Source: Cymbidium sinense
Taxonomy: Eukaryota > Streptophyta > Magnoliopsida > Asparagales > Orchidaceae
Direction of reading: 5' to 3'
Length of the DNA stretch: 64,000 nucleotides
NCBI GenBank assembly: GCA_021442155.1
Contig: CM038215.1
Coordinates: 214,762,982-214,826,981, forward strand
Below are positions 1 through 12,229 of this stretch, in pieces. The notes beneath the pieces are model-generated. The model searched no databases, had not been told where the DNA came from, and was given only the letters and a program-made list of their open reading frames with translations. Made by a program: the position numbers and the translations under genes. Numbering within the stretch: the first letter of the stretch is position 1; each line of letters starts with the position of its first letter.

Positions 1-2710
1 AACCAGGGAAGTGAGATTATCTAAGACCTCCATGGGGCTACTTAAAGCCTCGTGTTCCTAAGATATGCAAACTATATACTTGCTAACTTAAATATCTATA
101 AACATGTGTGAAAACATAAGAATGAAAATAATGCAATTTTTTTATGTAAGGGAAAATCTTTTATTTATGTGAAGTAAAGTTCTATCCAAGTTGTAGCACA
201 TGCATACATGAATGAAATTGGGAAAGTTTGTGCCATTGTTAAAATAAGGAAGTGAGATTATCTAAGACCTCCTTGGAGCTACTTAAAGACTTGTGTTCCT
301 GGGATGTCTAGACTATATACTTGCTAATTCCAAACATATGCAAACATACACATGAGTCATGAAAATAGAACAACTCTTTACCTTTTTGACATGATAACTT
401 AAATGTAAACTTCATTGAATATTTATAACCAACATTAATTCATATCATTAGATTATAGTTTTGAAAATAATTTAGGATTTATTTGTGATAATAGCCACAC
501 CATATAATAACATTTATCCAACACATATAATATAAATGTATCCGTATTCCTTTAATCTTCATTTTTTTGAAAAATGAACATATGAAACCAAAGGCATGCA
601 AATTTATAATGATTGAAATGGAAATAATTTAAACATTTTGACATAATACATTTAATTATATTAATTCCTAAGGATAATCAAGCCAAATCAAATTATTTAA
701 GATTAACCAAAGTTTTTATGAAATTTGATTTTTGGTGTTTGAATTATCAAAACCTAAAGAGGAGAAATAAAACTTAGTATTTGCCCCATCTTATTTTGGT
801 GACTTAATATATTTAAGGAAAGTAACAAAGTATGCTTTATGGACTGATTAGGTTCAAGTTATTAAGCAACCAAATTTAATAACCCTTCCTTAATCTTCTT
901 TATTTTAATTAACTACTTGATCATGAGCCTTTAATGATATGATTATGTGAAATTAAAAATTTGCAATGCACCTAAATGGATCTAATGCAATCATTCTCAT
1001 GCTTGAGAGTTAATTAGATTAAAGAAGGAAAGAATCTAAGTTAAGTACTCTTATGATTTTCCCACACCAATGGGTCAACCATAAATTTCTTAATGACTTT
1101 ATGTTATTGAACACATAAAAGGAAAACTCATGAATTATTTTGAGTTATCTAAACCAATCCTTATTTTAATTTTATTTTTATCTTATAATTAATTTTCTTT
1201 AATTAATCTAATTATTACATGTGTTAATTAACCCTCCTAAGGTAATGCATTTAGAAAAATAATTAGGAAAGAGGTCCTAATTATGTCCCCTCACTATTCC
1301 CACTGTTTATAGCAATTAATTATCATAAATTATTTAATTTTCATTTCTTAGTAATTTTAATAAATATTAAACTAATTAATGAGGGTAAGATTAAAATTTC
1401 AAAAATTTTAAATTACATGGAAAATAATTCTAAGAAAATTATGGGAGATTGAAGACATCCCATGAATTCATCTAACCAAATTTGGGATCAATTAGAGGCA
1501 TTTGTGGGACCATTTCCATATCCCCAAATAATTAAGCTTTAATTAAGGTAATTAGCCAAAGCTTCAAACCTTAATTAAGCACTATTCACTAAAAAAAAAT
1601 TAGGGATTTTATTTTTCTTAGATTCTCCTCTGTCTAACCTTTGCAAAATGGGTTTACTTATATTTTTTGGATTTTTCAAAAATTAGTATTGATTTTTTGA
1701 AGTTCTAGCCATTTAATTAAATTTTAATTCCTAATTAATCATTTAAACCATTGGCACCATGCTTTCCATGTGATGCCATGGTATTGATTATTTAAATCAT
1801 TCAACATGACAGATGACTCAATGGTGGCAAATGCGATTTCATCCAATCCAATCTAACTCAGATTGGCTTGCCGAGATTAATCCTATGAGTCCAAAAGGAT
1901 TACATCAAAAATTCTAGGGCAATTACTCATGGTTATCCGTTCTAATCATGTGGAATAGATGGTGAATGATTTATCATCCCAAAGATGGGCATCGTCTACC
2001 TTCTATTGCTCAATTTGAGCTAGCCAGAGCTTGTTGGATGGTGAAATCTACTCCAAAATGATTAGGGAGAGAATTTAAAGGGATCTTATGGTGGAAATCA
2101 CATGAAATCACACTTTACTTCAAAGACCAACACGGGGACCTGTGATTTTTACCTTGTTAGAGCTAGAGACTGACAGTCCGTTGATAAAGGTAGCATCATC
2201 TTGAAGAGACAAACTCCTATTGAGAAGATCATGAGTTGCCTCCCCACTGATTTCTTTGTTGACCAACGCCACCACAAAGCTCACCAGAGTTGGTCTAGGG
2301 ATGCCTTTCAATGATCGAATCATTCGAGAATGATTCATTTTGACTCACAGGAGTGTGGTGAAGGTGTGGGAGAAATTAATTTGGGTTTGGTGGAGATTTT
2401 GGAAGCTTGGATAGACAGAGCTCTAGGCTTTGCTCAGAGGTTGGTCTAGCTAGCATGGAATGCATGAGGAGCTTAGGAAAAGGTCTCAGACTATGCAGAA
2501 TACTCTGAGGAAGGTGTGTGTGAAGTTTGAATCCTTGGGGAGTAGTATACTCTCCTCCTCAGCTAAACTAAGGGCTAAGATTGGTTCAACCTTCGACAGC
2601 CATCCGGCCAGGGTAAGTGGCCGGAGGTGATAGAGGACCGTTGAGGTGCCTGAGGGTGAGAGGTTGAAGGAGTGGAATGAGCTGGCATGGGTGTATAATC
2701 TTTCTTAGGT

Positions 2711-3343
2711 GGACCAATGGGGTTCCATAGGTGAACTCACCCTCTAATGGCCAAAGGCTGAGCCCAATAGCCTTGGGTTTGGTTGGGTCAATGGTTCTCT
2801 TGTCTAAGAAGAGCTAAAGATGGCTACCATAGGGTGGGGAGTTGGAGAACCCATCAAAATGGGGGATTTTGTTCCATTTGGTGGACTTGGTTCAATGGGT
2901 TTGATCCAAATCAAGTTCACCATGGGTTGGGTCCAGTTAGGTAGGCCAATGGTCACCCAAGGATGAGTCATGCCAAGTTTGGTTGGGTTTGGCTCAATTT
3001 GACCCATATGAGTCAATTTGGGTTTGATGGACCAATGGGATTCCATAGGTGAACTAACCCTCTAATGGCTAAAGGCTGAGCCCAATAGCCTTGGGTTAGG
3101 TTGGGACAATGGTCCTCTTGTCCAAGAAGAGCCAAAGGTGGCTGCCATAAGGTGGGGAGTTAGAACACATCAAAATGGGGGATTTTGTCTCTTTGGAGAC
3201 TTGGTTCAATGGGTTTGATCCAAATAGGGTTCACCATGGGTTGGGTTCACTTGGGTAGGCACATGGCACCCAAGGATGAGTCATGCCAAGTTTGGTTGGG
3301 TTTGGCTCAATTTGACCCATATGGGTCAATTTGGATTCTATTG
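2711..3343. repeat. Tandem duplication of a ~318-bp block inside LTR A
   Basis: The block beginning GGACCAATGGGGTTCC at 2711 recurs as GGACCAATGGGATTCC at 3029 and both copies run through the same landmarks (AGCCCAATAGCCTTGGG, GATGAGTCATGCCAAG, TTTGACCCATATG). Other LTR copies have this block once, so this is a duplication private to copy A. It is the source of the short open frames here. Confidence 0.85.
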
Positions 3344-4200
3344 GGTTAAGTTGAACAATTGGTCAAATTGGATCAAACTAATGGTTTGGGTGAGTTCAAT
3401 TGGTCATTTGGAATGCATTGGTGCAATTAGTTTGATTCAATTTGGGTTGGATTTGGATTTGGTTCATATGGTTTAATTTAGGTCAAATGTCATGTTGACA
3501 AATTTGACCAAATTGGCTTGCATGGGTTAGGTTTATGTTCAATTGATCATTTGGGAATGATTATAAGTGTTGGCTTGAATTGATTTTGGATTAGGGAATG
3601 ATTTGGATCAATTGGACCTTTAAGGTTTATTTGGGCTGAGTAGGTCAATTAGGTTGGAATAGTCAAATTAGCTTTAAATAATGATTATAGGGTGTTCAAT
3701 AATCAATTTTTGATTGATTAGAGGCATTAGTTACAATCATTTTGGATTGAAATGAGATTTGGCCCAATTTGACCCTTTAAGTCAATTGAGTTAACTCGCA
3801 TTAAGTGGTCAAACTAGTTTGATTTGACCCAATTGATTGTAACTTGGTAATCAAAGATGATCCAAAATCATTATGGAAGGGATTGGATAAGTTGATTTAA
3901 TCCAATTTGGGTTGGATTGAAGTTTCAAAATTGGGCATTTAGGTCACATTGGGTCAAATGAACCAATTGGGTTGATTGGGTTGAATTGGGTTGAGTTGGT
4001 GTCAAATAGGTGTTGAGAGGGGTTCAATGATTGACTTAGAGTTGATTAGTAGCCTTGATTACAATTGGTTTAGGCTTGATTGGTTTTGGCTCATTTGAAT
4101 TTTTTGGGTAAAATGGGCTAACTTGGGTTGATCAAATTCACTTGATTCGATTGGTTTGATTGTAAGTGTTGGAGGAGTTTTGGAATGATCTACTAAATTA
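3000..4200 (-). repeat. ~155-bp degenerate tandem array in LTR A
   Basis: Same array as the one described at 34221-35160 in LTR E, in reverse orientation. Recurring words are GGTCAAATTGGG, TTGGGTCAA and ATTTGGTCAA in imperfect units. The units are diverged, so exact boundaries are approximate. Confidence 0.6.
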
Positions 4201-4686
4201 TTAGAGTGATTTATAAAACCAAATTAGATTTGGTTTGCTTGAATGGGTTTGGGTTGGGTTCATAGGATCATGGTGGAGTTAACTTAGGTTAAGGTCTAAG
4301 TCAATTTGGATTGAAGCTTGGATTAGAAAACAAATTCAAGTGAGGTTAATTAAATAGGCTTGAGGTTTGTGTCTCATTTACATGAGTTTATGTTTGGATG
4401 AGTGAATAAGCATGGGTCTTGGTTTAAACCATAGGATAAGTAGAACTATATGTCCTAAAGAATATCCTGGGCTTAGGGTATGCCTCTTAAGTCTCTAGGC
4501 TTGGGTTTAGTGTTCCCTTGGTCATTAGAGGTGCCTTATCACTAAAGAAATCCAAGTTCCTAAGTCTAAGATGAGAAAGGTTAATCCTCACTCCAAGAGT
4601 GAGGTCAACAACTACATATACAATGGTTGCATGTATTGAGTAATTGCTATAGTTAATGTGTGCATGTATAAATTGGTGGTCATCCA

Positions 4687-4962
4687 TCAAGAGATCCACT
4701 TGAAAAGGTTTTTTTTTTCAAAAGAGTAGAATCTTGTTGTTTTAGTTTTGTATGGTGTTGAACTTGCTGAATTTCCTTTTGTGTTTATCAAAGCTTTTTG
4801 GATGTATGAGAGGATTTTGTGTTTATCAAAGCTTTGTGGATGTATGAGTGGCTTAAGGATGGAAAAAATGTAGAGTTTGTGTGTATTTATTCCGCATTTG
4901 AGCCTATTAAATGATGCAATATCTACAATACCTCTAATGTTCCATATGTGAAAACTAGTCAT
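4687..4962 (-). pseudogene. LINE ORF2 start: endonuclease N-terminus fragment
   Basis: A 91-residue minus-strand frame opens with M-T-S-F-H-I-W-N-I-R-G, which matches the typical start of plant LINE ORF2 apurinic-type endonucleases (a WN-x-RG motif at the N-terminus, followed by a helix leading to an E-containing motif). The protein continues for only about 50 convincing residues. The expected E-P motif reads L-K-P here, and the frame then degenerates next to a 38-bp duplication. It lies downstream of the DUF4283-like ORF1 remnant on the same strand, the expected L1 order. The rest of ORF2 is missing because LTR A begins at 4610. Known family role: target DNA nicking for retrotransposition. 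This copy is dead. Confidence 0.65.
4778..4848. repeat. 38-bp tandem duplication in LINE fragment
   Basis: TTTGTGTTTATCAAAGCTTT..GGATGTATGAG occurs twice with a 38-base spacing, with one internal difference. It damages the LINE endonuclease frame. Confidence 0.85.
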
Positions 4963-5539
4963 GTTTGGAATACTTAGAGCCTCTAGAGGCTCTAGTAGTA
5001 ATAATATCTAAATGATCATTCAATTGGCTAAGATCCCAGCTGTGGAAGTGTTTCTTAAGAAAGATAAAACATTTGGATTTATGTGCTTTAGTTCTCTAAT
5101 TTCTTTGTGTTTATTCCTTATGGATTTTTGGATTAGCCATTTCTGCTCAATATCTTAAATTGTATTGTCAAGTTCCTCATAATTAGTAGTATGTTGGTGG
5201 AATGCTAGTGAGAAAACATCATCTGGCTGGGTTTGATTTGTTGGTCTCTGATTTTTCCTCCCATGGTATCATCAATGCATGTAGCCTATTTTGATTCCTC
5301 ATTTAATTGAACTGATATTTCATCTGCATATGGAATCAATTGCTAAGTAAGAATTGGTATATTCTCCTCAGTTATCAAATTATCCACTTGAATTGTTTCC
5401 ACTACATTAATCCTAGATTGCTTAGAATTTAAACTTAGTCTTGTTGATTAGAAACAATATATATAGGTCTGTATTGAATTCTGCTGTATTTTTATCATTG
5501 GTTCTAGTTAGTTTTGAGTTTTAACTCTAAGTTCAGGGT
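4963..5539 (-). other. Presumed ORF1 C-terminal/linker part of the L1-like LINE
   Basis: Lies between the ORF1 remnant and the ORF2 start on the minus strand. No convincing reading frame is left. Its placement suggests the low-complexity C-terminal part of ORF1 plus the inter-ORF linker. Confidence 0.4.
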
Positions 5540-6300
5540 TAGCTATGTAGCAATTCTCAAAAGATGCTCAAACATCCTACATTTTGGGCAATAATGTGGC
5601 TTTTGCTCAATGATAACCTGCTGTCAATAACAATTGGTTGGGGTGCCAATCTAGATTTCATTAGAGTAGGGAGCTGTGATGTCCAGTTCAATAACTACAC
5701 AAGCAGCAGAAGTCCTTGAGAGGTTGAAAGTGGGTAAATAAAGCTTAAGAGGTTTACCAAAAGATGTAGCTAGGGAGTAAAGGATTTGTTTATTGAAAGG
5801 TGGAGTTTTAAGTTTGGAAACTTCAGCCAGATTGGAACAATTGATTGCTCAATGTTGTAATCAAAGTTAGAAGTCCATTTTAGTATTTTCATGGGAATGT
5901 TATCTATGTCGTAGAGCATGTTGGAAAACAACCTCGCATAGTCTTCTTCCCTATCAAGTCAAATTGCAATGTGCCTGCCATCGAGAAGTCCTACATTCTA
6001 ATTACCAAGAAGCTTAAGTTCATCAAAGTGTTTTCAAATGATGTCTCTCTTTGGAAGACTATAGGTGAACTTGCCAACCAAGATAAATTTGAGAGGTTCA
6101 GCCAACTATGCAAATTTAGATTTAGAAAGAAAAAGAGCAGGTTTGCCATTTTTTTGACTTACTTTTTTTATAAAACCTGCCTCATTGTCATCATAGAATT
6201 TGTCATGATATGATTGTGGGAAGATGAACTTGATGGAAAGATTAGTAGAATCATCAGTAGGGAGGTTATTAGAGAGGGAAGGGTCTTCCATGGGTAGCAC
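5540..6300 (-). pseudogene. LINE ORF1-like protein with DUF4283 domain and CCHC-like knuckle (decayed)
   Basis: Read on the minus strand from 6300, the frame shows hallmarks of the plant LINE ORF1/DUF4283 domain: G-K-P-A-L-F at about residue 50, then after a stop L-A-E-P-L-K-F-I-L-V-G-K-F, a V-G-L-L-D-G-R-H-I-A-I motif, a D-R-E-E-D-Y stretch, M-K-I-L-K-W-T-S-N-F-D and S-I-V-P-I-W-L-K-F-P-N-L. About 200 residues on, a cysteine-containing Y-C-P-K-C-R-M-F motif resembles the start of a zinc knuckle. Several in-frame stops break the frame (after K-S-K-F-A, in D-I-I-stop-K-H and in A-I-stop-L-D, among others), so it is a pseudogene. Known role of the family: RNA-binding gag-like protein of L1-type LINEs. 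A domesticated DUF4283 gene is possible, but the neighbouring endonuclease start favours a LINE. Confidence 0.75.
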
Positions 6301-7689
6301 GACAACAAAATAGTAACCGAAAGGAGAAAACCTAGCAAGGGAAAGGCATACCTAGGAAGGAGGAGATAACACTGTCTAACCCAAACCCAAAACCATTAAA
6401 CCCTAGAAAATCTCATCACACATGAGCTACGATCTCAGCCCATGTGTCAAAGAATTAAAAGTTAAGAGTGGGGGATGCTAAAGAGAGAAAAAGATGCAAA
6501 GCTACAAAATTTTCAATCACCTCACACCCCTCTCATTACTCCACTTTTTTTTTTGGCTTGAAGTGAATTTTGAATCACCAAACTACTCCCCACAATGAAT
6601 GCTAGTTGCCACCCCATCAATAGCCACACCCTCATATCACATTTTCTATTATCGGCCATATAGAGAAGGGGAAAAAGTAGGTAAAGGAGCTCTCTTTTTG
6701 GCATCCAACACCTTCTCCACCTCCCAAGAATTAAGACCAACCATCCTTCACCTTTTTCACTAACAAAATACCAAATCAAGTATATTCTAGCAAAATATGG
6801 TGCTGGTCATTGGCAAGGACAATCTAAAGGAGATAAAAGTGGAGGATCATGTGGGAGCTTTGACTTAAGGCAATGATAGAGTTTGATGTAAGAAATCCAC
6901 TCAACAATGGCTTGAGTGAGGTAATCTTTAAAAACACTTTTAAGAAAGTGGCTTGAGTGAGGTAATGTCTAAAACCACTTTTAAGAAAGTCATAGGTCTT
7001 AATGTTTGTTCAAAATTGGTACAATTTTAGGATCTTTTGGATCCCTATTACACTTTTCATTTTGATCCTCGTACATGTGAAATAAAGTGACTTCCGCCTA
7101 AGATCACTAGAAGATTGCAAGATCCAATGATGTTTAGGGTATATTCCATATATCTAACCCATTTTGCTCTCCTCCTATGAAGTAGACATCCTCAGGCCAT
7201 CCATCTTACTTAGATAGAATGGAGAAGCACACTTAGATATTATTTTTTATTATTCCATTAGATCTGATCGACAATTTCAAAAACTCATAAAAAATAAAAT
7301 ACTTAACCAAATAAAGTGCACATAAGGGTATGGAGTTGTCTTTTTAAGAGGAATCCAATGAACCTAAAATCCCAAAATTTGTCTTATAATTTAGGAGTAA
7401 TTGCGGTTTAGTGAATATTATATTTCCTTACTCTTAAAAGATTAAGGAAATTAAGTTGAAAATTTCAAAAAAAAACTTTATTATTGCCATATCATAAAAA
7501 TTTCAAGTTATTATTTTTTGAAGTCAATTGGCTAATTTTAAATAAATATTTAATTAAAAATCATAGAAATTAAAAAAATTCTTCAAAATAATTCAAATCA
7601 CTTTATTGAACATTTGAGATCCTAAAAAATTAAGTAAACCCTCTAGATCACAAAAATCACAAAAATAATAAATTAGAGTTCAATTAAGT
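6301..7689. other. Unassigned stretch; first ~500 bases possibly the LINE 5' UTR
   Basis: 6301-6800 lies directly upstream of the ORF1 remnant (minus strand) and may be its 5' untranslated region, which carries AAACCCTAGAAAAT-like sequence. A ~50-base imperfect direct repeat (GTGGCTTGAGTGAGGTAAT) sits at about 6905-6990. From 6800 to 7689 I see AT-rich DNA with no gene. Confidence 0.35.
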
Positions 7690-9085
7690 ATTAATTATTT
7701 ACTTTAATTATGTTGAACTTTAAAAATCATAACTAATTATAAAAAATCTTTAAAATGTAAATAAACCCTCTATGGGAAGCTTAGATAGAGGAAAATCTAA
7801 GAAAAATAAAAAATCCAAAATTTATCAAGTGTACAGTGATTAATTAGCATTTGAAGTTTCACTTAATTAGTGTAATTAACATTTAATCACTTGACATATT
7901 TGCTTGAAATTTGATATAATTGTCTTATAGGATGACTTTTGTTTCTCATAATTATTTCAAGTTCATTTGCTAAGTAATTTGGGAGATCCAAATTTTCTAA
8001 CTTAAATTAGTCATTTTATTCTTTTAATAAATAATTAAAATTAATAAAATTATGAAATTAAATTTGAAAGCTAATTATGTATTAAAATAGTAAGGGTGAT
8101 TAAAAAAATAATTAGGACATTTGGTCTCAATTATTTATGAAAATCTCTAAAGGACTTTCATTTAATCAATTAAATTATTAATATCCTGTAGAACTTAAAA
8201 GAATCATAATAATTAGTGTAGACCTCCAAAAATTTTTAACCAAGCCCTCTTTGTGCTTAGTTAATAAAGAGATTTTTGATGGAATCAAAATCCCCAATTA
8301 GTTTGGGGTATTTTGAGTGTAATAAACATTTTTGAGTTTTCTCCATGTCTTGAATCAATTCCTAATTACAAATCCATTTACATTAGAATTTTTAGAACAT
8401 GTGTAATTTATATTTATGCATTTTCTATAAATGTTTTATAATTTTTGGTTTTATACTTAAGGCTTAATTTAATTTATGGCTTTTTTGGGCTTAATTGACA
8501 AAATAATTAATTAACTTTAATTAATTTATAAAAATAATCTAAACTACTTTTGAATCACTTAATGAAATAGAGATAGGTCAAGGGATAACTTTAATAATTT
8601 TTTCTTTCATTAAAACTAAATGATTTAAATTTTAAATATCAACTCTTAATGAATTCGATTAGGCTTAATGATGCTTATCTTCATGTGAATAACCATAGGA
8701 ATTAACAACTCCAAATAGGTTTTTATGTGGATATTTAATTATTTTGTTTCATTCATTCATAAATTTGTCTTTCATATATTTCATGTACTCATGTTTCAAA
8801 AATAAATAAGAAATATTTTATTTAATAGCATGTTTTGAATTAAATCGTGTGGCTATTATCACTTAAAAATCTTAAATTATTTTCTTAATTAATAAAAAAT
8901 ATCTATTCATCTAAACATAAATCAATATAAATATTTAAATTTTAAATTTAAAATCCTATATGTTTGAACTACAATTTGAAAGGTATACAATTTAGAATCC
9001 GAATTGTAGGGCTACTAATGGAAGGAGGTCTTGATGCCTCACATCTATGGTATAACAATGACACATACCTTAAGATTTATAGTGA
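7690..9085 (+). mobile_element. Giant LTR fragment, copy B
   Basis: Plus-strand fragment equivalent to about 29590-31030 of copy D. Shared landmarks: CATAACTAATTATAAAAAAT near 7730, AAGCTTAGATAGAGGAAAATCTAA near 7780, the AGTGTAATAAACATTTTTGAG block at ~8315 (also in copy F at ~45330), and one 'GGGCTACTAATGGAAGGAGGTCTT' box at ~9010. Both LTR ends are missing. It separates the gag remnant from whatever followed it on the minus strand. Confidence 0.65.
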
Positions 9086-9139
9086 GTTATATATTAAAAT
9101 TATATTATATATATAACAACTGAGTTTACCTCCCAAGAC

Positions 9140-10270
9140 TGTAATGTTTTAGGCTCGCTTTCCTTCAAGATTCTTTGTTACCTCCAAAGGTAGACGACTC
9201 CAATGATGTGGATTGTATGTGCAAAATGGGCTCATTTTCATTATCAATAACTTTCTTATCCTTCTTCCAGTTAAACTTCTTAAGTTTTTCTACCTTGATG
9301 AGTTCATCAACTAGACTCCTCAAGTGGCAACACTCCTTAGTGTCATGTATGTCATCACAATGGTATGTGCAATACCTTGATCGATCATGAATCCCATTGG
9401 GTTTCATCAGTCATGGTTGCTTGAAGTATTCTTTATTTTGGATAGCCTCCAACAACTCGACCATTGACACCCTAAGAGGGGTTGCTGGAATGGGTGGCAA
9501 ATACTCATCTCCTCGATAGTGAGTTGTAGGATTTTGAAACTTTTCCTTGGTGTTTATGCTTCTAGTCACTTACTTTTGTCTGGCCTTCATTCTTAAAACT
9601 TATCTCTAAGAACTCACTTTAAAAGACCTCCTTTCCAAGTCTTTGGCCTAAGTTAGCGACGATTAGATGAATTCATTGTACCCCTCTGCATTCACATGGT
9701 TGTTCACTAACTTCAATAGTTTGATAAGTGCTTTTAGTTGTAGGAGCTTGAGGGTGTATCTAAAGGGCCCCTCCCTTAGACATTGATCGAGAAATACTTG
9801 AGCCACTATGGGTTCCAAATATTTAATTTCTAACATTTCTCACTAGAAAAGGGTGAAAAAATTTTCTTAGTGAATCGTTGGGTTCCTTTCTTATTTGCAA
9901 AAGTGCTTAAGAACTTTTTATTGCCTTTGGGCATTGGTGAATTGCATGGTGAACATTCTCCTAAATCTGTGAATGACATTATGACCCTTACTGGAAGGCA
10001 TGATAAGCATCTAAGGGCCAACTCTTTGAAAGTGGTAAAATAGAGATGACACTTCATCGCGTCATCCAGATCTAGTAGTGATGTCATTGATTCAAGTTGG
10101 TTATATAGTCCATTGGGTTTGTTTGACCTTTATATGATTCAATATGAGGAATTTTGAAAATGTGCAAGGGACGAGCTACAAGAATCTTAAAGAAGAAGAC
10201 ATTGGTCAATTTAGACAGTTTCTTTTGGATGTCTTCTTCTTCATTTATATGGTAAGATTCATCATCCAAG
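9140..10270 (-). pseudogene. Ty3/gypsy gag remnant (Tat-like), frameshifted
   Basis: Three overlapping minus-strand frames make up one decayed gag. The first (10269-10084) ends with I-P-H-I-E-S-Y-K-G-Q-T-N-P-M-D-Y-I, matching the start of the Retrotrans_gag domain. A frameshift leads into 10087-9830, with D-D-A-M-K-C-H-L-Y-F and A-L-R-C-L-S-C-L-P, the capsid core that normally reads 'A..WF..LP'. A further shift leads to 9407-9165 with R-Y-C-T-Y-H-C-D-D-I-H-D-T-K-E-C, a C-x2-H-x4-H-x4-C-type knuckle (the usual GH is IH here), followed by a LVDELIKVEKLKKF helix. Known role: packaging of element RNA. Pol is not present downstream; LTR piece B abuts. It could be the gag of the giant-LTR family (inference). 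Confidence 0.75.
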
Positions 10271-12229
10271 CTGAGGGTCTCAAATGATTCCTTAGATGAG
10301 TCACTGACCTTGTGGATCTTTCATTCTCTCTAGCCCTCAGTTCTTCATGACACAATTTCCCTATTATCGCTTATATGAGGTGAGTGATCCGATCTTTCAT
10401 ATTCTTCAAGTCTTGTTGGGTGATGAATTATGGGGATTTCTGCTCCATGCCTATCGAGTGATCCTGTGCTGAGAATCCTACTTCACTTTATATTTGACTT
10501 CTATTTCTTGGCCTCATTCATGCTTATTGGTTCTAAGAGAATGTTGAATTTAAATTTTTCTATGAATTGAAGAAGAACCTCTTGAGATATTTGGAAACAG
10601 TTAGATAAAATAATACAAATAAGAATAGAGAAAAGAGAATAAATGAATTTTATTTTTCTTCTTAATTTAAGTATGAAGGCTTAGAAGCTTAGAGAAAAGA
10701 GCTAGAAGTCCCTCTTAAGAAGGAGTGCCCCTCTATTATACATTTTAAGGGGGGATATTACATTTGGTAAGTATAGATAAGGAAGCTGAAGTATGAGTCA
10801 TAGCTCATCTTGACTTAAAGAGAGTATGCTTGAGCGCCAGTGATCTCAATGGTTGGTCATGGGTAGCTAATTGTTCATGTTGATCTATGAGTTGAGGTTG
10901 GTCATGAAGAATGACCATATGAATTTTCCTTGGTCAGCCACCAGCTATATGTTCATTGCTTGATCCTATGTTGCATGCTTCGAGTTCTTCTTAACTTGCC
11001 ATGCTTCAGGTGAATGAGCGGCTATTCCCTCATGGACTTTGGTTTATTTTAACATTATCTCATCAGGTGGTCCATCCTTATTCATTCTATTCATTTGGGG
11101 TATATAATTAGCCCTTTGATTTTTCTACTCCTTATAAAGGCAATTCACGAAAAGGACAAATGAATAAAAATATTCAACAAGTTGTAAAAAATTAAGGAAA
11201 AAGAGCAGGGACAATTATAAAAACTCACATCACCTTTTGACTAACTTCTTTTTTATGCATCCGAGCTTCTTGTGGCTATAAATGGAACTCTTATCTACTC
11301 TTATCACACTCCATGATTTATCAAGTTACTCACTCAATCAAGTCTTCTTGCTCTCACTATTGAATTGGTGAAAAGGCTGCACTTTATTTCCATGAATGCC
11401 AAGAGATGATGCGGTGAAATTGACTCTACCACACTCTAGGCTAGCCTTTGAAAGAAGTGAACAAGGCTATGAAGCTTGAGAAGGTTACTACTTCCTCAAT
11501 GGCAAAGAAGAGTGTTCCAACCCTTCATGTTGGCAAGACAATTATTGGCTGGCTCTAGATACCACCCAAAATCTACAAGGGTAGTCAAGTACTCACATAG
11601 TCAAGGGTGTGTCAATGACTCCCATCTTTACATGCCCACAACTACTTGGGAATAGAAGGAGAGGAGGTCCCCTTGATTCAGCGAAGGATGGTTAATATGT
11701 TATTCTATTTATTTGGGTATACATTCATAACACACTATAAGTAGATGATTCTTAATGGATTTTCTTGGCTGATATGTTATAAATTTGATATGATTATTTG
11801 ATAGAGGTGGGTGCCGATGAGACTAAGAGAAGTAAAAAATCCATAGATCTTTAAATTAATATCTAAAGATATGTTTTGGAGTTTTGGTGGTATAATGAAG
11901 GGTGTAAGGCAAGACCTAAATTCATCCAACTTGGGGTAGTTTAGGCTAATTGAAATATCATTTTAAGGAATGGGCATTAAGTTGAAAATACTTATGGATG
12001 TTTACGTTATGATATGTATTTATGATCACGAGTAGTTGTTTTTGAATAATAGTGTTTAAAATATTTTTTAGGAATACATACTAAGACTAGGACTTGACCA
12101 ACAAAATATGAGGTATTATTGAATGGAAGGAAAAATATAAGCTTAAGTAAGAGTGTAGAATGCTTAGTTGATAGTTGAAAATGATTTTAAGAAGTATGAA
12201 AAGGTTGGAATAAGTTACTTTAGGTACTG
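10271..12229. other. Unassigned stretch upstream of gag
   Basis: No gene seen. 10271-11100 may be the gag 5' leader or a further retroelement remnant. A TATA-like CTATAAATGG occurs at ~11277 (plus strand) without a recognisable downstream gene. 11700-12229 is AT-rich and featureless. Confidence 0.3.

Larger units (their letters stand above)
1..4610 (-). mobile_element. Giant LTR, copy A (3'-truncated by window edge)
   Basis: Partial long terminal repeat read on the minus strand. Its 5' terminus (TGTTGACCTCACTC on the minus strand) lies at 4610 and the copy runs leftwards out of the window. The order of blocks matches copies D and E in reverse complement: terminal GTTGACC block (4480-4610), TTGACC/GGTCAA-rich tandem array (~3000-4200), CA/TG-rich block (~1800-2700), AT-rich block with AATTAATTAA runs (400-1750), and two copies of the 'TAAGACCTCC..GGGCTACTTAAAG' box at about 1-60 and 240-310. 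No coding capacity. The 4610 boundary interrupts a LINE reading frame, so this copy inserted into that LINE. Its far end and target duplication lie outside the window, so solo versus full-element status cannot be decided. Confidence 0.8.
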
